Source of the DNA: Paragordius varius
Lineage: Eukaryota > Nematomorpha
NCBI GenBank assembly: GCA_964247055.1
Contig: OZ176052.1
Span: forward strand, 372,001-436,000
Direction: 5' to 3'
Length of the DNA stretch: 64,000 bases
This document shows positions 1-12,239 of this stretch, piece after piece (the stretch's first letter is position 1; each line of letters starts with the position of its first letter). The notes under the pieces were generated by a model. The model did not search any database and was not told the DNA's origin. It saw only the letters and a list, made by a program, of their open reading frames with translations. Made by a program: the position numbers and the translations under genes.

Positions 1-372
1 GAATATCAAAAGAGACGAAAAAAGAATAAACGCTTTTGAAATGTTTTGCTGGAGAAAAATACTTGGTATAACATGAAGGACAAAATAAAGAACATCGACA
101 TCGTAAATAAAATTAATGCACAAACAACGCTTCGGGGTAAAATAATAAAACAAAAATTCGGTTACTTTGGACACATTATTCGGGGACATTCTTTGGAAAA
201 GGATATTATGTTAGAAAAAGTTAATGGCAAGATAGGAAGAGGACGAATACGTATTCGCTGGATAGACGAAATCTTATCACTTTCCAAATTGTCACTGCAA
301 AAACTATCTCAAAAAGCTCACGACAGAACCGAGTGGAGGAAGTTTTCCTACAAAATCGCTAATGGTCGATAA
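1..372 (+). mobile_element. 3' end of an RTE-clade (BovB/RTE-like) LINE, broken
   Basis: The last ~105 codons of a LINE reverse-transcriptase protein end at a stop near 372. The segment containing YFGHIIRG, LEKDIMLEKV, a GRGRIRIRWIDEI-type stretch and DRTEWRKF matches the conserved C-terminal tail of RTE/BovB-type proteins. Bases 2-72 read in another frame as the expected preceding block (INAFEMFCWRKILGIT), so a frameshift lies near 60-75 and this copy is dead. The upstream part lies outside the window. About 100 bases of AT-rich 3' sequence separate the stop from the start of the large palindrome. A related fragment at the far end of the palindrome points the opposite way. Confidence 0.8.
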
Positions 373-1099
373 CTGACTACAAGCTCAACAACAATAATAA
401 AATTATAATTTAAATATAACATTAACAACTATGCATTTTAATAATTTATGCTTAATATTTAAATTAAAAATATTTTAGCGTGCCATTTAATTGTTGCAGG
501 AAATGCGCCCCGAACTTTTAACCCGATTGCATCGGAATTCAATCCGAAAACCCAACTTTAATTCATTCTTAATTTTAATCAAATTCGCTATACAATTTTA
601 TATTTTATTGTCTATACAAATCGATCTATGCACTTTAACGAAAATACGAATTTATTTATCATTTTTTTGAAGAGCACATCGGAAATTTCTATTTTGCTAA
701 AGGATTTGCATCAATGTTGTAAATGGTATTTTATACATGCAACATTCTGGATTATTCTATTATATGATAAATAAAAAGTAAGAATTCCAAGAAAAACCTG
801 ATTGTGATATATTAAAACTTCGTTTAAATTGTAAAAACCCTCCTAAAAGTAAAAAACGAATTTAAAACGGCTAAATAGAATAATAACGGTGTGCCAAGCT
901 ATCATGATGCTTTTAAAAAATGTGCTAAACTGAAGCTTATCACAAATTAAATTTACCAACTATCTTTATTTCTGGAAAAACCTTTTTTGTATCTTTTTGG
1001 TTAGAATCCTTTAACATTAAAAAATAGTATTTATAGAACATGATGTATATGACTGGTTGCAGTTCAAATTCTGAAAGGGTTTGCAAATTTTCATATGAT

Positions 1100-1466
1100 T
1101 TCTACTTAAAAGCCATTTTTATTTTACAAAAAATTTGCAAAATATCATGTTTATTTGATTCTAACGTTAAAATTAAAGCTTATTATTATTGATAGAATTA
1201 GCAAGAATGGTTTATTATGTATTATTATTCAATTTATTCAATGCACGTTACATTGATTATATTTTTACCTTTGAGTTTTACATAAAAAAAATATTGAGTA
1301 TTTTTGAATAAAATTTATTATTTATTTCGCTTTATCAATGTTATATAGGTGCAAAATTTTGCCAGTTTCAATTCCTTCTGTATAATTTAAATTATTTAAT
1401 TTTAAACAGGCATGGGGTATCCAACTACCCCAATTTAAATCGAAAAACTGATGAATGTCTTGTATC
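1100..1466. mobile_element. TTAA-flanked MITE family A, partial copy in left palindrome arm
   Basis: This is the left-arm counterpart of the full copy at 19135-19659. It keeps the block ending in a paired ACCCC-type motif and the terminal stretch TGTATCCAAGTG, but its other end and some flanking DNA are deleted: bases near 1085-1100 join sequence that lies hundreds of bases apart in the right arm. Confidence 0.6.
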
Positions 1467-2141
1467 CAAGTGATAAATATTGATTACAAATTTGGACTTT
1501 ATTGAACGGATGCATATTTTTGTATTATTTGTCTCAAAATTCACTTATTCAATAAACCCTATTTTTATAAGTGTATGGCTAAACGTGAGGGGATAATTAT
1601 CAAAAAGGGCTTAGTAAATACACAAAGTGCTTTATTAAACCTGGCCTACACGTTTTTCGGAAACGTCGTTCAAACTTAAAATTGCACTTCTATTTTTTGA
1701 AAAAACCCGATTTTTACACGAGGTGGAACTAAACAGAAGGCCTAATATAAAGTCGGCGTATTGATTGATTGAATAATTTTCACTTTTGCAATCGGAATGG
1801 GCATACGTTTTCTCCAAGCTTTAAGCTAACACCTCTTATTTTTATTAATATATAGATTACTTTGGAAAACTTTTAACTTACTATTTATTTTATATTTTTT
1901 GAGTTTTATACGAGGTATTTGTTATTATCTAATTTCATAGCACAAATTTTCGATAAAGTTAAAAAATGTCCAAATGATAAGTTTTTATATTTTCAGGAAA
2001 TGAGGGTTTGATAATAAATTTTAACCAAAAAACATTCAATATTTTGTCTATTTAAAGCATTGAGCTGTAAACTCGTAAAAAAATCAGATAATACACAAAT
2101 TTATTGATGATTGATTGCACTCAATATATATATTTTGTTTA

Positions 2142-2332
2142 ATTTTAAAAAGGACGGCTCTTTCTGATAACGAATCATGCAACATTGTAGAGGAACATAG
2201 TTGACCAAATCGGAGACAAAACACACTCATCAATTAAAAATATTGGAAAATGCATTCTCAGAATCCCATTATCCAGATATTTATGCTCGTGAAGATTTGG
2301 CCAAACTTATTCACTTAAACGATAAAATTCAG
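2142..2332 (+). pseudogene. Dead copy of homeobox exon 1, left palindrome arm
   Basis: The sequence closely matches exon 1 of the homeobox gene at 24284, including the splice donor and about 90 bases of intron beyond it. The homeodomain helix segment ([22 protein letters not shown]) is still readable. The copy is dead: the codon matching the start ATG is ATT, the Cys codon before the homeodomain has become TGA, and roughly 12 bases are missing at the start of helix 1. It lies between the older palindrome sequence and element B, and is mirrored at 18258-18453. Confidence 0.85.
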
Positions 2333-2430
2333 GTTAATTTATTTTTAAAATAAAATTAATTATACCACAAAAACAACATAATGTAATAAATTTTAAAAAA
2401 ATTTAACATTACACGACTTAAACTTGATTT

Positions 2431-3342
2431 GGAGGTGATAAAAAATCATATGATCAAATAAAACTTAAAGATTTTGCAAGTGTGGTGTAGGGCACACTTG
2501 ACAGATTTAAAAATATGGATAAAATTATTTTGGAAACTATTTATGTATAAAATGTAGGTTTTATATGTTATTAAAACCTTTGTTAATGATAAAAATTTTT
2601 AATCTAATAAATTTTGGCTAATGGACTTATTCAAATTGAGTGGAAAAAGGGGATATAATTTATAATATCTCTGCTAATATTTAATAATAATGCATATAAA
2701 AATAGGCTAAATTTATCGATTCCGTGAGCCCGCAAAAAAATTCTCGAAAATTTCTCAAAAAAAATAATTAAATATTAATCTTGTATAATTTCGAATCTTC
2801 GTTAAATAAACGCTAAAGGTTACTTCACTATTTATTAACTAAAGTAAAGAATTTATATTATAAATTTATTTCAAATGTAATGTTGATAATCGATAATAAT
2901 ATGTTATATTGTATAAACACTCCCCATTATATTTGCAAATGGACTCCTAACAAATGAGTAGTGTGGTAAAATAATAAACAGTATTTTAAGAGCGAATGGT
3001 TTCATCAACTTAATAATTATTAACGGGCTTAGTATGTAGAAAAATCTATGATATTAAATAAGATACGTATTAAAGAGTTTGAGAAACTTCAATAAATGCA
3101 TATTGTATTAATTGTTTATCTTTTGGTGCCTTATTTTATAGAGTTTGGCTGAAAATCATCAAAATAATTTTCGCAAAATTTGAATGGGTGGCAAAAAAAT
3201 GTTACATTCATAAACAAAAGACTTGACTTAAGTGTATTTTTTTTCACTGATCTTCAAGTATACACTTGCTGGCTTAAATAAACATGCTCAACTTGGCACA
3301 CTTGACTTACAAGTCAAGTGCGACTATTTTATCACCCCACCC
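2431..3342. mobile_element. Non-autonomous element B (GGTGATAAAA ends), left arm
   Basis: A 912-bp element bounded by GGAGGTGATAAAA at one end and TTTTATCACCCCACCC at the other. Short palindromic motifs near its ends (ACTTGACTTACAAGTCAAGT) look like transposase-binding or hairpin sites. No coding potential was seen. Related copies lie at 17243-18157, 14500-15446 and 61218-62535. I cannot assign a superfamily, and no clean target-site duplication was found. Confidence 0.65.
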
Positions 3343-3345
3343 ATA

Positions 3346-3890
3346 ATATTTTATGAAAAATTTAGCTATATTTTATGAATGAAGATTTAGCTTTAACCAA
3401 AAAAAATTTAATATATTCGCAAATTTTTCTATTTTCTGATATAGAACTCTTGCCACAAAAGTGTAACTACACGTGTAAGCCTATCATTCCTGCATTTTAC
3501 TATCGTAATATAAATATTTCATCATTTTATCCTTATAATACTAGACAATGTTTGATAATTATAATAAAATAGGTTTAAAACCAGTATTATAGTTAAAAAA
3601 TTGAGCTCTAAGACATGTAACTTCCCAAATATGTCATCGCGGACAAAAAAGTTAAACAGGTCATAAAGTGCTAATTCAAGCAAAATTTCATAAGGCTTGA
3701 ATGCACTGGCAAAATTAGACATAAATATAAATCTATAATTTTCAAAATAAAATATTATGTTATACTTTAAATGCTGTTCGTAATCATCATGGTTTTATTT
3801 TAATTTATTTTACAAATACATATTTTTTAAAAACTACATATTTTCGACATGCTTCCACCATTTTTTTATTATCGCGCATTTCTTCTAGTG
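3346..3890. repeat. U2 3'-flank paralogue, left palindrome arm
   Basis: This is the inverted copy of 16685-17240, which itself resembles the DNA downstream of the split U2 gene (about 37080-37640). Short open frames here and in the mirror arm give similar 66-residue translations. However, the corresponding flank at 37.2 kb does not keep that frame, so I regard it as non-coding. Confidence 0.6.
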
Positions 3891-4639
3891 TTTAACACTT
3901 GGATACAACACATTCATTTTAGTCCTTCGATTTAAATCGGGGTAGTTAAATACCCCAGGACTGTTTAAAATTATCTTTAAAAATTATGGAAGGAATCGAA
4001 ACCACGGCGTTTTGCACTTATAATAAATCGAAATATATAAAAAAATTATACAAAAATACTTGATATTACATATTTTAAGGGAAAAACGAAATAAAAAAAT
4101 TTAGTCAGCGTGACATGTCTGCAATGGTAAAATTGAAAAATAATATAAAATAAACCGCTTTTTTAAATTCTAATGTTAGATGTAATTTAAATAATAAATT
4201 AGCTTTAATTTCTTAAAATTACAGTATGCATTTTAATGTATGCTCAGTAATTTTATTGCCAGTCGAATAACATAAATGGTTTATCCAATGCGTAAAATAC
4301 TGACCCACGAAATTATTTCGTAGTACACATATGTAAAAGGATTGACGTGAGAATTAACAGAGGCTTTAATTTGATGGATATTTTGTAATGTTAAATTTTG
4401 AGAATATAATAGCAATTTATGTTAATATTTGAAATATTGTTGTTACGTATTTAGATGCGGAATTTTGTGGGTTTTTATCTTTGATAAATTAATAAATAGT
4501 AAAATACGTATTTTAAGATTTTTAATGTTAATTATTCCTAAATTTAATAATAAATATTTTTCAAGATGCTAAATAGGTGTATTAATGAATATTGGTATTA
4601 TAATTTTATATAGTTGTTACTACTAATTAAAAAAACACA

Positions 4640-5990
4640 GGTAAATATATATTTGTGAAAATTTAAGTAGATTTTAAATTTTTGTCTTTTATGTTTTGCA
4701 ATGTTAATTATTAATAATTTTTAAGTATTTCAGCCATTTTAATCAGGTAAAAATTTGGTTATTAAATTTAGCAAATTTAATTTTTTTTGTTTTTTTAGTA
4801 ACATTTAATTGTAATTACTGCATATTTTGGACCTTATAATAAATACAGGTAAAAATTGCGGTTTTTAACAAATTTAGTAAAAATTTGGTTTTTTTTTGTT
4901 TTTTAGGTTTTGCATTGTTAATTGTAATTAATTACTACATATTTTGGACCTTATAATAAATACAGGTAAAAATTGCGGTTTTTAACAAATTTAGTAAAAA
5001 TTTAGTATTTTTTGTTTTTTTAGGTTCTTTGTTAGTTGTAATTAATTACTATATATTTTGGACATTATAATATATACAGGTAAATTGGGTTTTTAATAAA
5101 TTTAGTTTTTTTGTTTATTTAGGTTTTGCATTGTTAATTGTAATTAATTACTACATATTTTGGACATTATAATAAATACAGGTAAATATTGAGGTTTTTA
5201 ACACATTTAGTAAAAATTTAGTTTTTTTTGTTATTTAGGTTTTCATGTTAATTGTAATTATTACTACATATTTCGGACATTATTATATAAACAGGTAAAA
5301 ATTGCGGTTTTAAACAATTTTAGTAAAAATTCAGTTTTTTTTGTTTTTTAGGTTTTGCATTTTTTGTAATTAATTACTACATATTTTGGACATTATAATA
5401 AATACAGGTAAAAATTGCGGTTTTTAACACATTTAGTAAAAATTTAGTTTTTTTTGTTTATTTAGGTTTTGCATTGTTAATTGTAATTATTACTACATAT
5501 TTCGGACATTATTATATAAACAGGTAAAAATTGCGGTTTTAAACAATTTGAGTAAAAATTCAGTTTTTTTTTGTTTTTTAGGTTTTGCATTTTTTGTAAT
5601 TAATTACTACATATTTTGGACATTATAATAAATACAGGTAAAAATTGCGGTTTTAAACAAATTTAGTAAAAATTTAGTTTTTTTTGTTTTTTAGGTTTTG
5701 CATTTTTAATTGTAATTAATTACTACATATTTTGGACATTATAATAAATATAGGTAAAAATTGCGGTTTTAAACAAATTTAGTAAAAATTTAACATTTTG
5801 TGTTTTGCATCATTGTTATTTGTTATAAATTAATAAATATTTTGGAAATTTTAATAAATACAGGTGAAAAGGGCGGTTTTTAATAATGAGTAAAATTTCT
5901 AATTTTTTGATTAACGTTGCTAATTTATTAAATATATTTTTGATACATTGATATATACAGGTAAAAATTACTATGATTTTCGGTTTTTTA
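4640..5990 (+). repeat. Tandem array of ~105-118-bp units, left foldback arm
   Basis: About a dozen related units occur in a row. The unit core is TACTACATATTTTGGACATT followed by ATAAATACAGGTAAAAATTG and a T-rich run ending TTTTTTAGGTTTTGCAT. Adjacent units differ by small indels and substitutions. Every unit contains a pyrimidine-rich TTTTAG/G motif and an ACAG/GTAAAAAT motif about 59 bases later, which resemble a splice acceptor and donor. Confidence 0.9.
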
Positions 5991-7449
5991 AATTTTTAAG
6001 AAAATGATTTTTTTTGTTTTACATTGATAACCAATATATTAAATATAGTTAACATATCTGAGCATACAGGTAAAAATGGATGTTACGGTTTTAGGTTTGA
6101 CATTTTATTTTCAAATCCAACTATGTATATTTTAACAAACACCTTATGTCACCAAAGACTGAAAATAAGATCAAGATATATAAAACATCTTTTAAAGGAT
6201 CTGAATATCGCCAAATATAAATAAATTTATTTAAATTATAAATGTGTAATTATACAAAATATTCATAATATTATGTTTGAAATTAGTTTCTTCTTATAGA
6301 TATTAATACAGGTAATTTGTTTCTAATATTGATAAACGATGCGGTGTGCGTTCATGATAATCATAGCCAAAAATTAAATGTAGATAATCCTGAAAATTTC
6401 AATCACCATCATTTTCTGGGTATATCAACTAAAATATAAGATAGAAAGGTATTTTTAATATATTAAAAAATTGATACCTGGATTCTAGACGTATTTTCAC
6501 CATAATTTTAAATATTGAGGGCTAAAACATTCAAAGTTTGAAAGGGAACAAAATAAGGTTGACTCGGCTTTTTAACAACTAAATTTGCAAAAAAATATTT
6601 TCTTCATGATAAAAAATCTAAAATAATATTTTTGTTTTTTTGTTCTATCATCCTAAACTATAATGAAAAACTATTCTTCACCAAAGCAAACAATGTTAGT
6701 GTTGCCTGCTTAGTTTTGGAAGTGCTGTTGCATTCAAAGCTTTTTAAAAAAATATTTTTTTCTATTTTCTATTTGACGTCATTGTTTCATATTTATAGTT
6801 TGGGATGGTAGAACGAAATATCATTTTTGAATTTTTTATCATGAAGAAAATATTTTTTTGCAAATTTAGTTGTTAAAAAGCCAAGTCAACCTTATTTTGT
6901 TCCCTTTCAAACTTTGAATGTTTTAGCCCTCAATATTTAAAATTTTGGTGAAAATACTTCTAGAATCCAGGTATCAATTTTTTAATATATTAAAAATACC
7001 TTTCTATCTTATATTTTAGTTGATATACCCAGAAAATGATGGTGATTGAAATTTTCAGTTATCTACATTTAATTTTTGGCTATGATTATCATGAACGCAC
7101 ACCGCATGGTTTATCAATATTAGAAACAAATTACCTGTATTAATATCTATAAAAAGAAACTAATTTCAAACATAATATTATGAATATTTTGTATAATTAC
7201 ACATTTATAATTTAAATAAATTTATTTATATTTGGCGATATTCAGATCCTTTAAAAGATGTTTTATATATCTTGATCTTATTTTCAATCTTTGGTGACAT
7301 AAGGTGTTTGTTAAAATATACATAGTTGGATTTGAAAATAAAATGTCAAACCTAAAACCGTAACATCCATTTTTACCTGTATGCTCAGATATGTTAACTA
7401 TATTTAATATATTTATCAATGTAAAACAAAAAAAATCATTTTCTTAAAA

Positions 7450-9050
7450 ATTTAAAAAACCGCAAATAAGAGTAATTTTTACCTGTATATATCAATGTAT
7501 CAAAAATATATTTAATAAAATTAGCAACGTTAATCAAAAAATTAGAAATTTTACTCATTATTAAAAACCGCCCTTTTCACCTGTATTTATTAAAATTTCC
7601 AAAATATTTATTAATTTATAACAAATAACAATGATGCAAAACACAAAATGTTAAATTTTTACTAAATTTGTTTAAAACCGCAATTTTTACCTATATTTAT
7701 TATAATGTCCAAAATATGTAGTAATTAATTACAATTAAAAATGCAAAACCTAAAAAACAAAAAAAACTAAATTTTTACTAAATTTGTTTAAAACCGCAAT
7801 TTTTACCTGTATTTATTATAATGTCCAAAATATGTAGTAATTAATTACAAAAAATGGAAAACCTAAAAAACAAAAAAAACTGAATTTTTACTAAATTTGT
7901 TTAAAACCGCAATTTTTACCTATATTTATTATAATGTCCAAAATATGTAGTAATTAATTACAATTAAAAATGCAAAACCTAAAAAACAAAAAAAACTAAA
8001 TTTTTACTAAATTTGTTTAAAACCGCAATTTTTACCTGTATTTATTATAATGTCCAAAATATGTAGTAATTAATTACAAAAAATGCAAAACCTAAAAAAC
8101 AAAAAAAACTAAATTTTTACTAAAATTGTTTAAAACCGCAATTTTTACCTGTTTATATAATAATGTCCGAAATATGTAGTAATAATTACAATTAACAATG
8201 CAAAACCTAAATAAACAAAAAAAAACTAAATTTTTACTAAATGTGTTAAAAACCGCCATTTTCACCGTATTTATTAAAATTTCCAAAATATCTATTAATT
8301 AATAACAAATAACAATGATACAAAACACAAATATGTTAAATTTATACTAAATTTATTAAAAACCGCAATTTTCACCTGATTTATTAAAATTTCCAAAATA
8401 TTTATTAATTAATAACAAATAATAATGATACAAAACAAATGTTAAATTTTTAATAAATTTATTAAAAACCACAATTTTTACCTGTATTTATTATAATGTC
8501 CAAAATATGTAGTAATTAATTACAATTAACAATGCAAAACCTAAAAAACAAAAAAAAACTGAATTTTTACTAAAATTGTTTAAAACTGCAATTTTTACCT
8601 GTATTTATTATAATGTCCAAAATAGGTAATAATTAATTACAATTAACAATGCAAAACCTAAAAAACAAAAAAAACTGAATTTTTACTAAAATTGTTTAAA
8701 ACCGCAATTTTTACCTGTATTTATTATAATGTCCAAAATATGTAGTAATTAATTACAATTAACAATGCAAAACCTAAAAAACAAAAAAAAAACAAATTTT
8801 TACTAAATTTGTTAAAAACCGTAATTTTTACCTGTATTTATTAAAATGTCCAAAATATGTAGTAAATTACAATTAACAATGTTACATAAAAAACAAAAAA
8901 AAATTAAATTTCACTAAATTTAAAAACTGAATTTTTACCTGAAAATGTCAGAAATACTAAAAATTCTTAATAATAAACAATACAAAACATATAAGACAAA
9001 AATCTAAAATCTACTTAAATTTTCCAAATATATATTTACCTGTGTTTTTT
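7450..9050 (-). repeat. Tandem array of ~105-118-bp units, right foldback arm
   Basis: This is the inverted counterpart of the array at 4640-5990, with a few more units (about 15). Two sub-types alternate: one with GTCCAAAATATGTAGTAATT and one with TTTCCAAAATATTTATTAAT. The unequal unit number between arms suggests expansion or contraction after the arms formed. Confidence 0.88.
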
Positions 9051-9934
9051 AATTAGTAATAACAACTATAAAAAATTATAATACCAATATTATTAATACA
9101 TGTATTTAGCGCGTTGAAAAATATTTATTATTAAATTTAGGAATAATTAACAACGAATCTTAAAATACGTATTTTACCATTTATTAATTTATCAAAGATA
9201 AAAACCCACAAAATTCCGCATCTAAATACGTAACAACAATATTACAAATGTTAACATAAATTGCTATATATTCTCAAAATTTAACATTAAATATCCATCA
9301 AATTAAAGCCTATGTTAATTCTCACGTCAATCCTTTTTCATATGTGTACTACGAAATAATTTCGTGGGTCAGTATTTTACGCATTGGATAAACCATTTAT
9401 GTTATTCGACTGGCAATAAAATTACTGAGCATACATTAAAATGCATACTGTAAATGGACGATATTTTGCAAATATTTTGTATAATAAAAATGGTGTAAGT
9501 TGACATGGAACTTTTTTCTCCAAAACAATATTTTATTTGGATATTTTGGCATATTTATATAATTTTTATTAGGATAGGAGCATAAATTTAAATTGGAACC
9601 GTTTCGTTTAGTAGTTTTTTTAAAATCCTAACTCAAATTTGATCTGGGGTATTTAGATACCCCAATTTGAATCGAAGTGTTAAATCAATTATTATTATCC
9701 CTATTTTTTTGAATAAATGTTTTATTCACTAGATTTATTTTAATTTAATGGTTAAATAGGTTCATGAGGGCCTTCATTGTATTATTTCTATCTATTGATT
9801 TTTAGACGCCATAAAACATTAAAATTTAGTAATAATTTGTTTAATGACATCGTTTTCCATTTTTAAAAATACTACTTAATTAATATTCACTCAAGTATGT
9901 TTTCAATCACATTATCTCATATAAATTACATATG

Positions 9935-12220
9935 GAAATGTCAGAAAAGAATAAAAGTAAATAATGAAAAAAGAACGAATTTAAATGCTGTGTTTGTTTA
10001 ATACTAGAGCAATAACTTATTTATATTTGTTATTTGCTCGCGGATCGTGGATGGTTCTTGTGCTCGGCATAAATTATTCATGATTAAGTCATTTTTTGGA
10101 TGCCAAACACCAAGAGTTCCAACCACCTGCGGTAGTATTTCTATACTTTTGTATCGCGTTTGCATTATTGGTATGTATTTGTCAATTTTATTTTGAAAGG
10201 CATCGTTCAAGGATTGGGATTTGTTTTCGAATTGGCAGATCACATCGATTATATAGCAGTTATTTTTATTGGTTATATCAGGTCGGGTTTCAAGGGCAAT
10301 TGGGTTGGGAAGGAATTTTCTTGTAATATTCTTGTGCCCTCGTTAATATGAGTTTTCAGAATTTGCAGACATGCATTGTGGCGTTTAATCCAGTGCGGAG
10401 AGTATTGGAGGCAATGATTTAACATATGGGGGGGGGGGTGTTTATATGCCCTCCCACATCTCCTGCACAATGGATTTTTAGCCGACCCTGGACGGCTATT
10501 CACAGGCAGATGATTGAGGCGAACTTTGTGAATAAACCGCCAGGTTTTGAACGATGTATATGTTCCTGTCAGGGTAAAGTGAGATGAGGTAGGATGATGT
10601 TGGATGGCCTCAATCACTTTACCCTGATTAGGACAATCAGTTTAGGATTGTAAGCTATGTTTAACTTTTCTTTTGGATAGGGTTGCCATAATAATTTTTC
10701 GTGCGTTCGGGTCGATGTTTACCAAGTGCCCTTTTATAATTCCCATGTCAGGTCAAGTCTTTTAGAGGCTTACCTGGCTTTTGTATATAGGGATGAGCAT
10801 CCTCTAGTTTTGATTTGTATTTTATTATTTAAGTATTGGTTTAATTGAATATCGTTAGTGGTGGTTGACTTTGTATGTCTAAATACGGTATGTTTTAAAT
10901 CATTAATGGCTTGATCTGCTAAATATTGATCATGAGACGTTAATAATTTGTAAGTTGAAATAATTATCAAGTTGTCATGTAGGTTTGCTAGCTGTGGCAG
11001 ATCAAGTCCGCCTGCTTTGGTGGGGGCATAGAAATAGTTAGTTTTAGCTGTGGGGGGTAATGCTGTTATTTTTTGATCAGGGATCGAATTTTATTATCAG
11101 ATTTGGTTAGCTCGGTTTTTTTATTGCTTCCATTCTGAGGGAGTGGATAATGGTTGGAAATATGAATGTTTTAAGGAAGTCTAATTTCTGCCACGGTGCC
11201 AGATTCGATTGTGTTACATTGTCTACCAGGTTAGCCAGTTCTTGGGTATTAAGGTGAAATTGGTTTGCCAAGGTAGATGGATTTTCCTTCTGGGATTTGT
11301 TCGAGGATTTGATTATGTATGGTTATATTAGGATTTGGCGAGTTAATACATAGAAGAGCAGATTTGTTCGCATTGATTGTTATGTTATGGGATTGAAGCT
11401 ATTTCTCTGCAGTGTGGATAGTTTTCTGGAGAGCTTCTACTTGGTGTGCGATGATTACCAAATCATCGGCATACGCTAGGGATGTGGAGGATATGTTAGG
11501 CAACTCCAAGAGTGGGTTGATGGCCAGGTTAAATAAGGTTCCGGAGACAGGGAAGCCCTGTTTAATGCCCTTTTGAAATGGAATAGGATATGTCAGTCCG
11601 CCTTGTGTATGGATTTGGGTTTTAGAATTAGTTATATTTTGAATTATTATATTTTTTAGTAATGTGTTTATTGGAAGTTGATTAATTGTATTGATAAGTA
11701 TGTTGTGCGGAATCGAATACGCTTTGATAATATCAAGAAATGCTATTAATAGTCTATGTTTATCTTGTTTCGCACTCTTTATTTTTTGTTCAATCACATA
11801 GTTGTGCTCAAATACTCCATCAAAGGGCATAAAGCCTTTTTGATTAGGGTGAATTAGAGATTTGTCAATTATGGATTTCAATAGGGTTTGGTTGACATAT
11901 TTAAAAAAGATTCTATATAGTGTGTTGGAAATAGTTATTGGTCTAAAATTTTTTATTTCATTAATGTTACCGGATTTGTGTATTAGGATTGTTTTGGAAG
12001 AGAGCCAGTCATCAGGTAATGTCCCTAGCTGAATTATTTTATCAAATATTGTTTTTATGATTGGTGAATATGTCTCTATTTTTAGCCAGGTGGTAGGTGT
12101 AATACTTTTTGGGCCTGGTGAGGTTGATTTAGACCTTAGGAGCTGTTTGGTAACTTCATTATAAGATAATGGAAATGGGGAAAATGGTACAGGTTGTGGT
12201 TGATGTAGATTGGGGGATCA
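9935..12220 (-). mobile_element. Utopia/NeSL-like RLE retrotransposon relic, left half of palindrome apex
   Basis: Read on the minus strand, the order is: an RT N-terminal block with SPGPKSITPTTW (near 12.1 kb), DDWLSSKTILIHKSG, NFRPITISNTLYRIF, KGFMPFDGVFEHNYV, IKQGFPVSGTLFNLAINPLL and LAYADDLVIIA. The C-terminal region then gives IHKVRLNHLPVNSRPG, a CRRCGRA...H...C knuckle, and remnants of the restriction-like endonuclease and its following QTRYKSIEILPQVVGTLG block (10.0-10.6 kb). Frameshifts and stops break it many times. It is the same subfamily as 12240-14500 and is clearly distinct in sequence from the near-intact element at 31.9 kb. Confidence 0.88.
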
Positions 12221-12239
12221 ATAAAAAAACCGAGCTAAC

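Larger units (their letters stand above)
4222..9450. mobile_element. 5.2-kb foldback element with ~2.5-kb inverted arms
   Basis: The element runs from CAGTATGCATTTTAATGTAT to the exact inverse at 9431-9450, flanked on both sides by TA (4220-4221, 9451-9452). The arms are about 4222-6662 and 6806-9450, separated by a unique loop of roughly 140 bases. Each arm has three parts: a ~400-base subterminal zone, a tandem array of ~105-118-bp units, and an inner zone with a short frame. TA duplication plus a CAGT terminus fits the Tc1/mariner superfamily, but no transposase is present, so it would be non-autonomous. Arm identity is high, with different repeat numbers on the two sides. It is absent from the mirror site in the right palindrome arm. 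Confidence 0.87.
3896..9679. mobile_element. TTAA-flanked MITE family A, split by the foldback element
   Basis: Its two parts are 3896-4221 and 9451-9679, together about 555 bp. The outer ends are CACTTGGATACAA and the inverse TTGAATCGAAGTG, each bordered by TTAA (3892-3895 and 9680-9683). The foldback element occupies the middle. The mirror copy in the right arm (16174-16680) is uninterrupted, giving a natural empty site. TTAA target duplication is the hallmark of piggyBac-type transposition, so this is probably a piggyBac-mobilised MITE, although no transposase is present. Confidence 0.8.

Noticed and set aside
1635-1817. 60-codon minus-strand frame
   Set aside because: The mirror copy at 18.8-18.96 kb shows the same DNA without an open frame; no protein signal.
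3375-3722. Short frames on both strands (65-66 codons), with a near-identical partner at 16851-17051
   Set aside because: The similarity comes from the palindrome; the third related copy at 37.2 kb does not preserve the frame, so it is not coding.
4640-9050. Tandem arrays considered as a CRISPR array or centromeric satellite
   Set aside because: Unit length, eukaryotic context, degenerate units without unique spacers, and symmetric placement in transposon arms exclude CRISPR; copy number is too low for a satellite.
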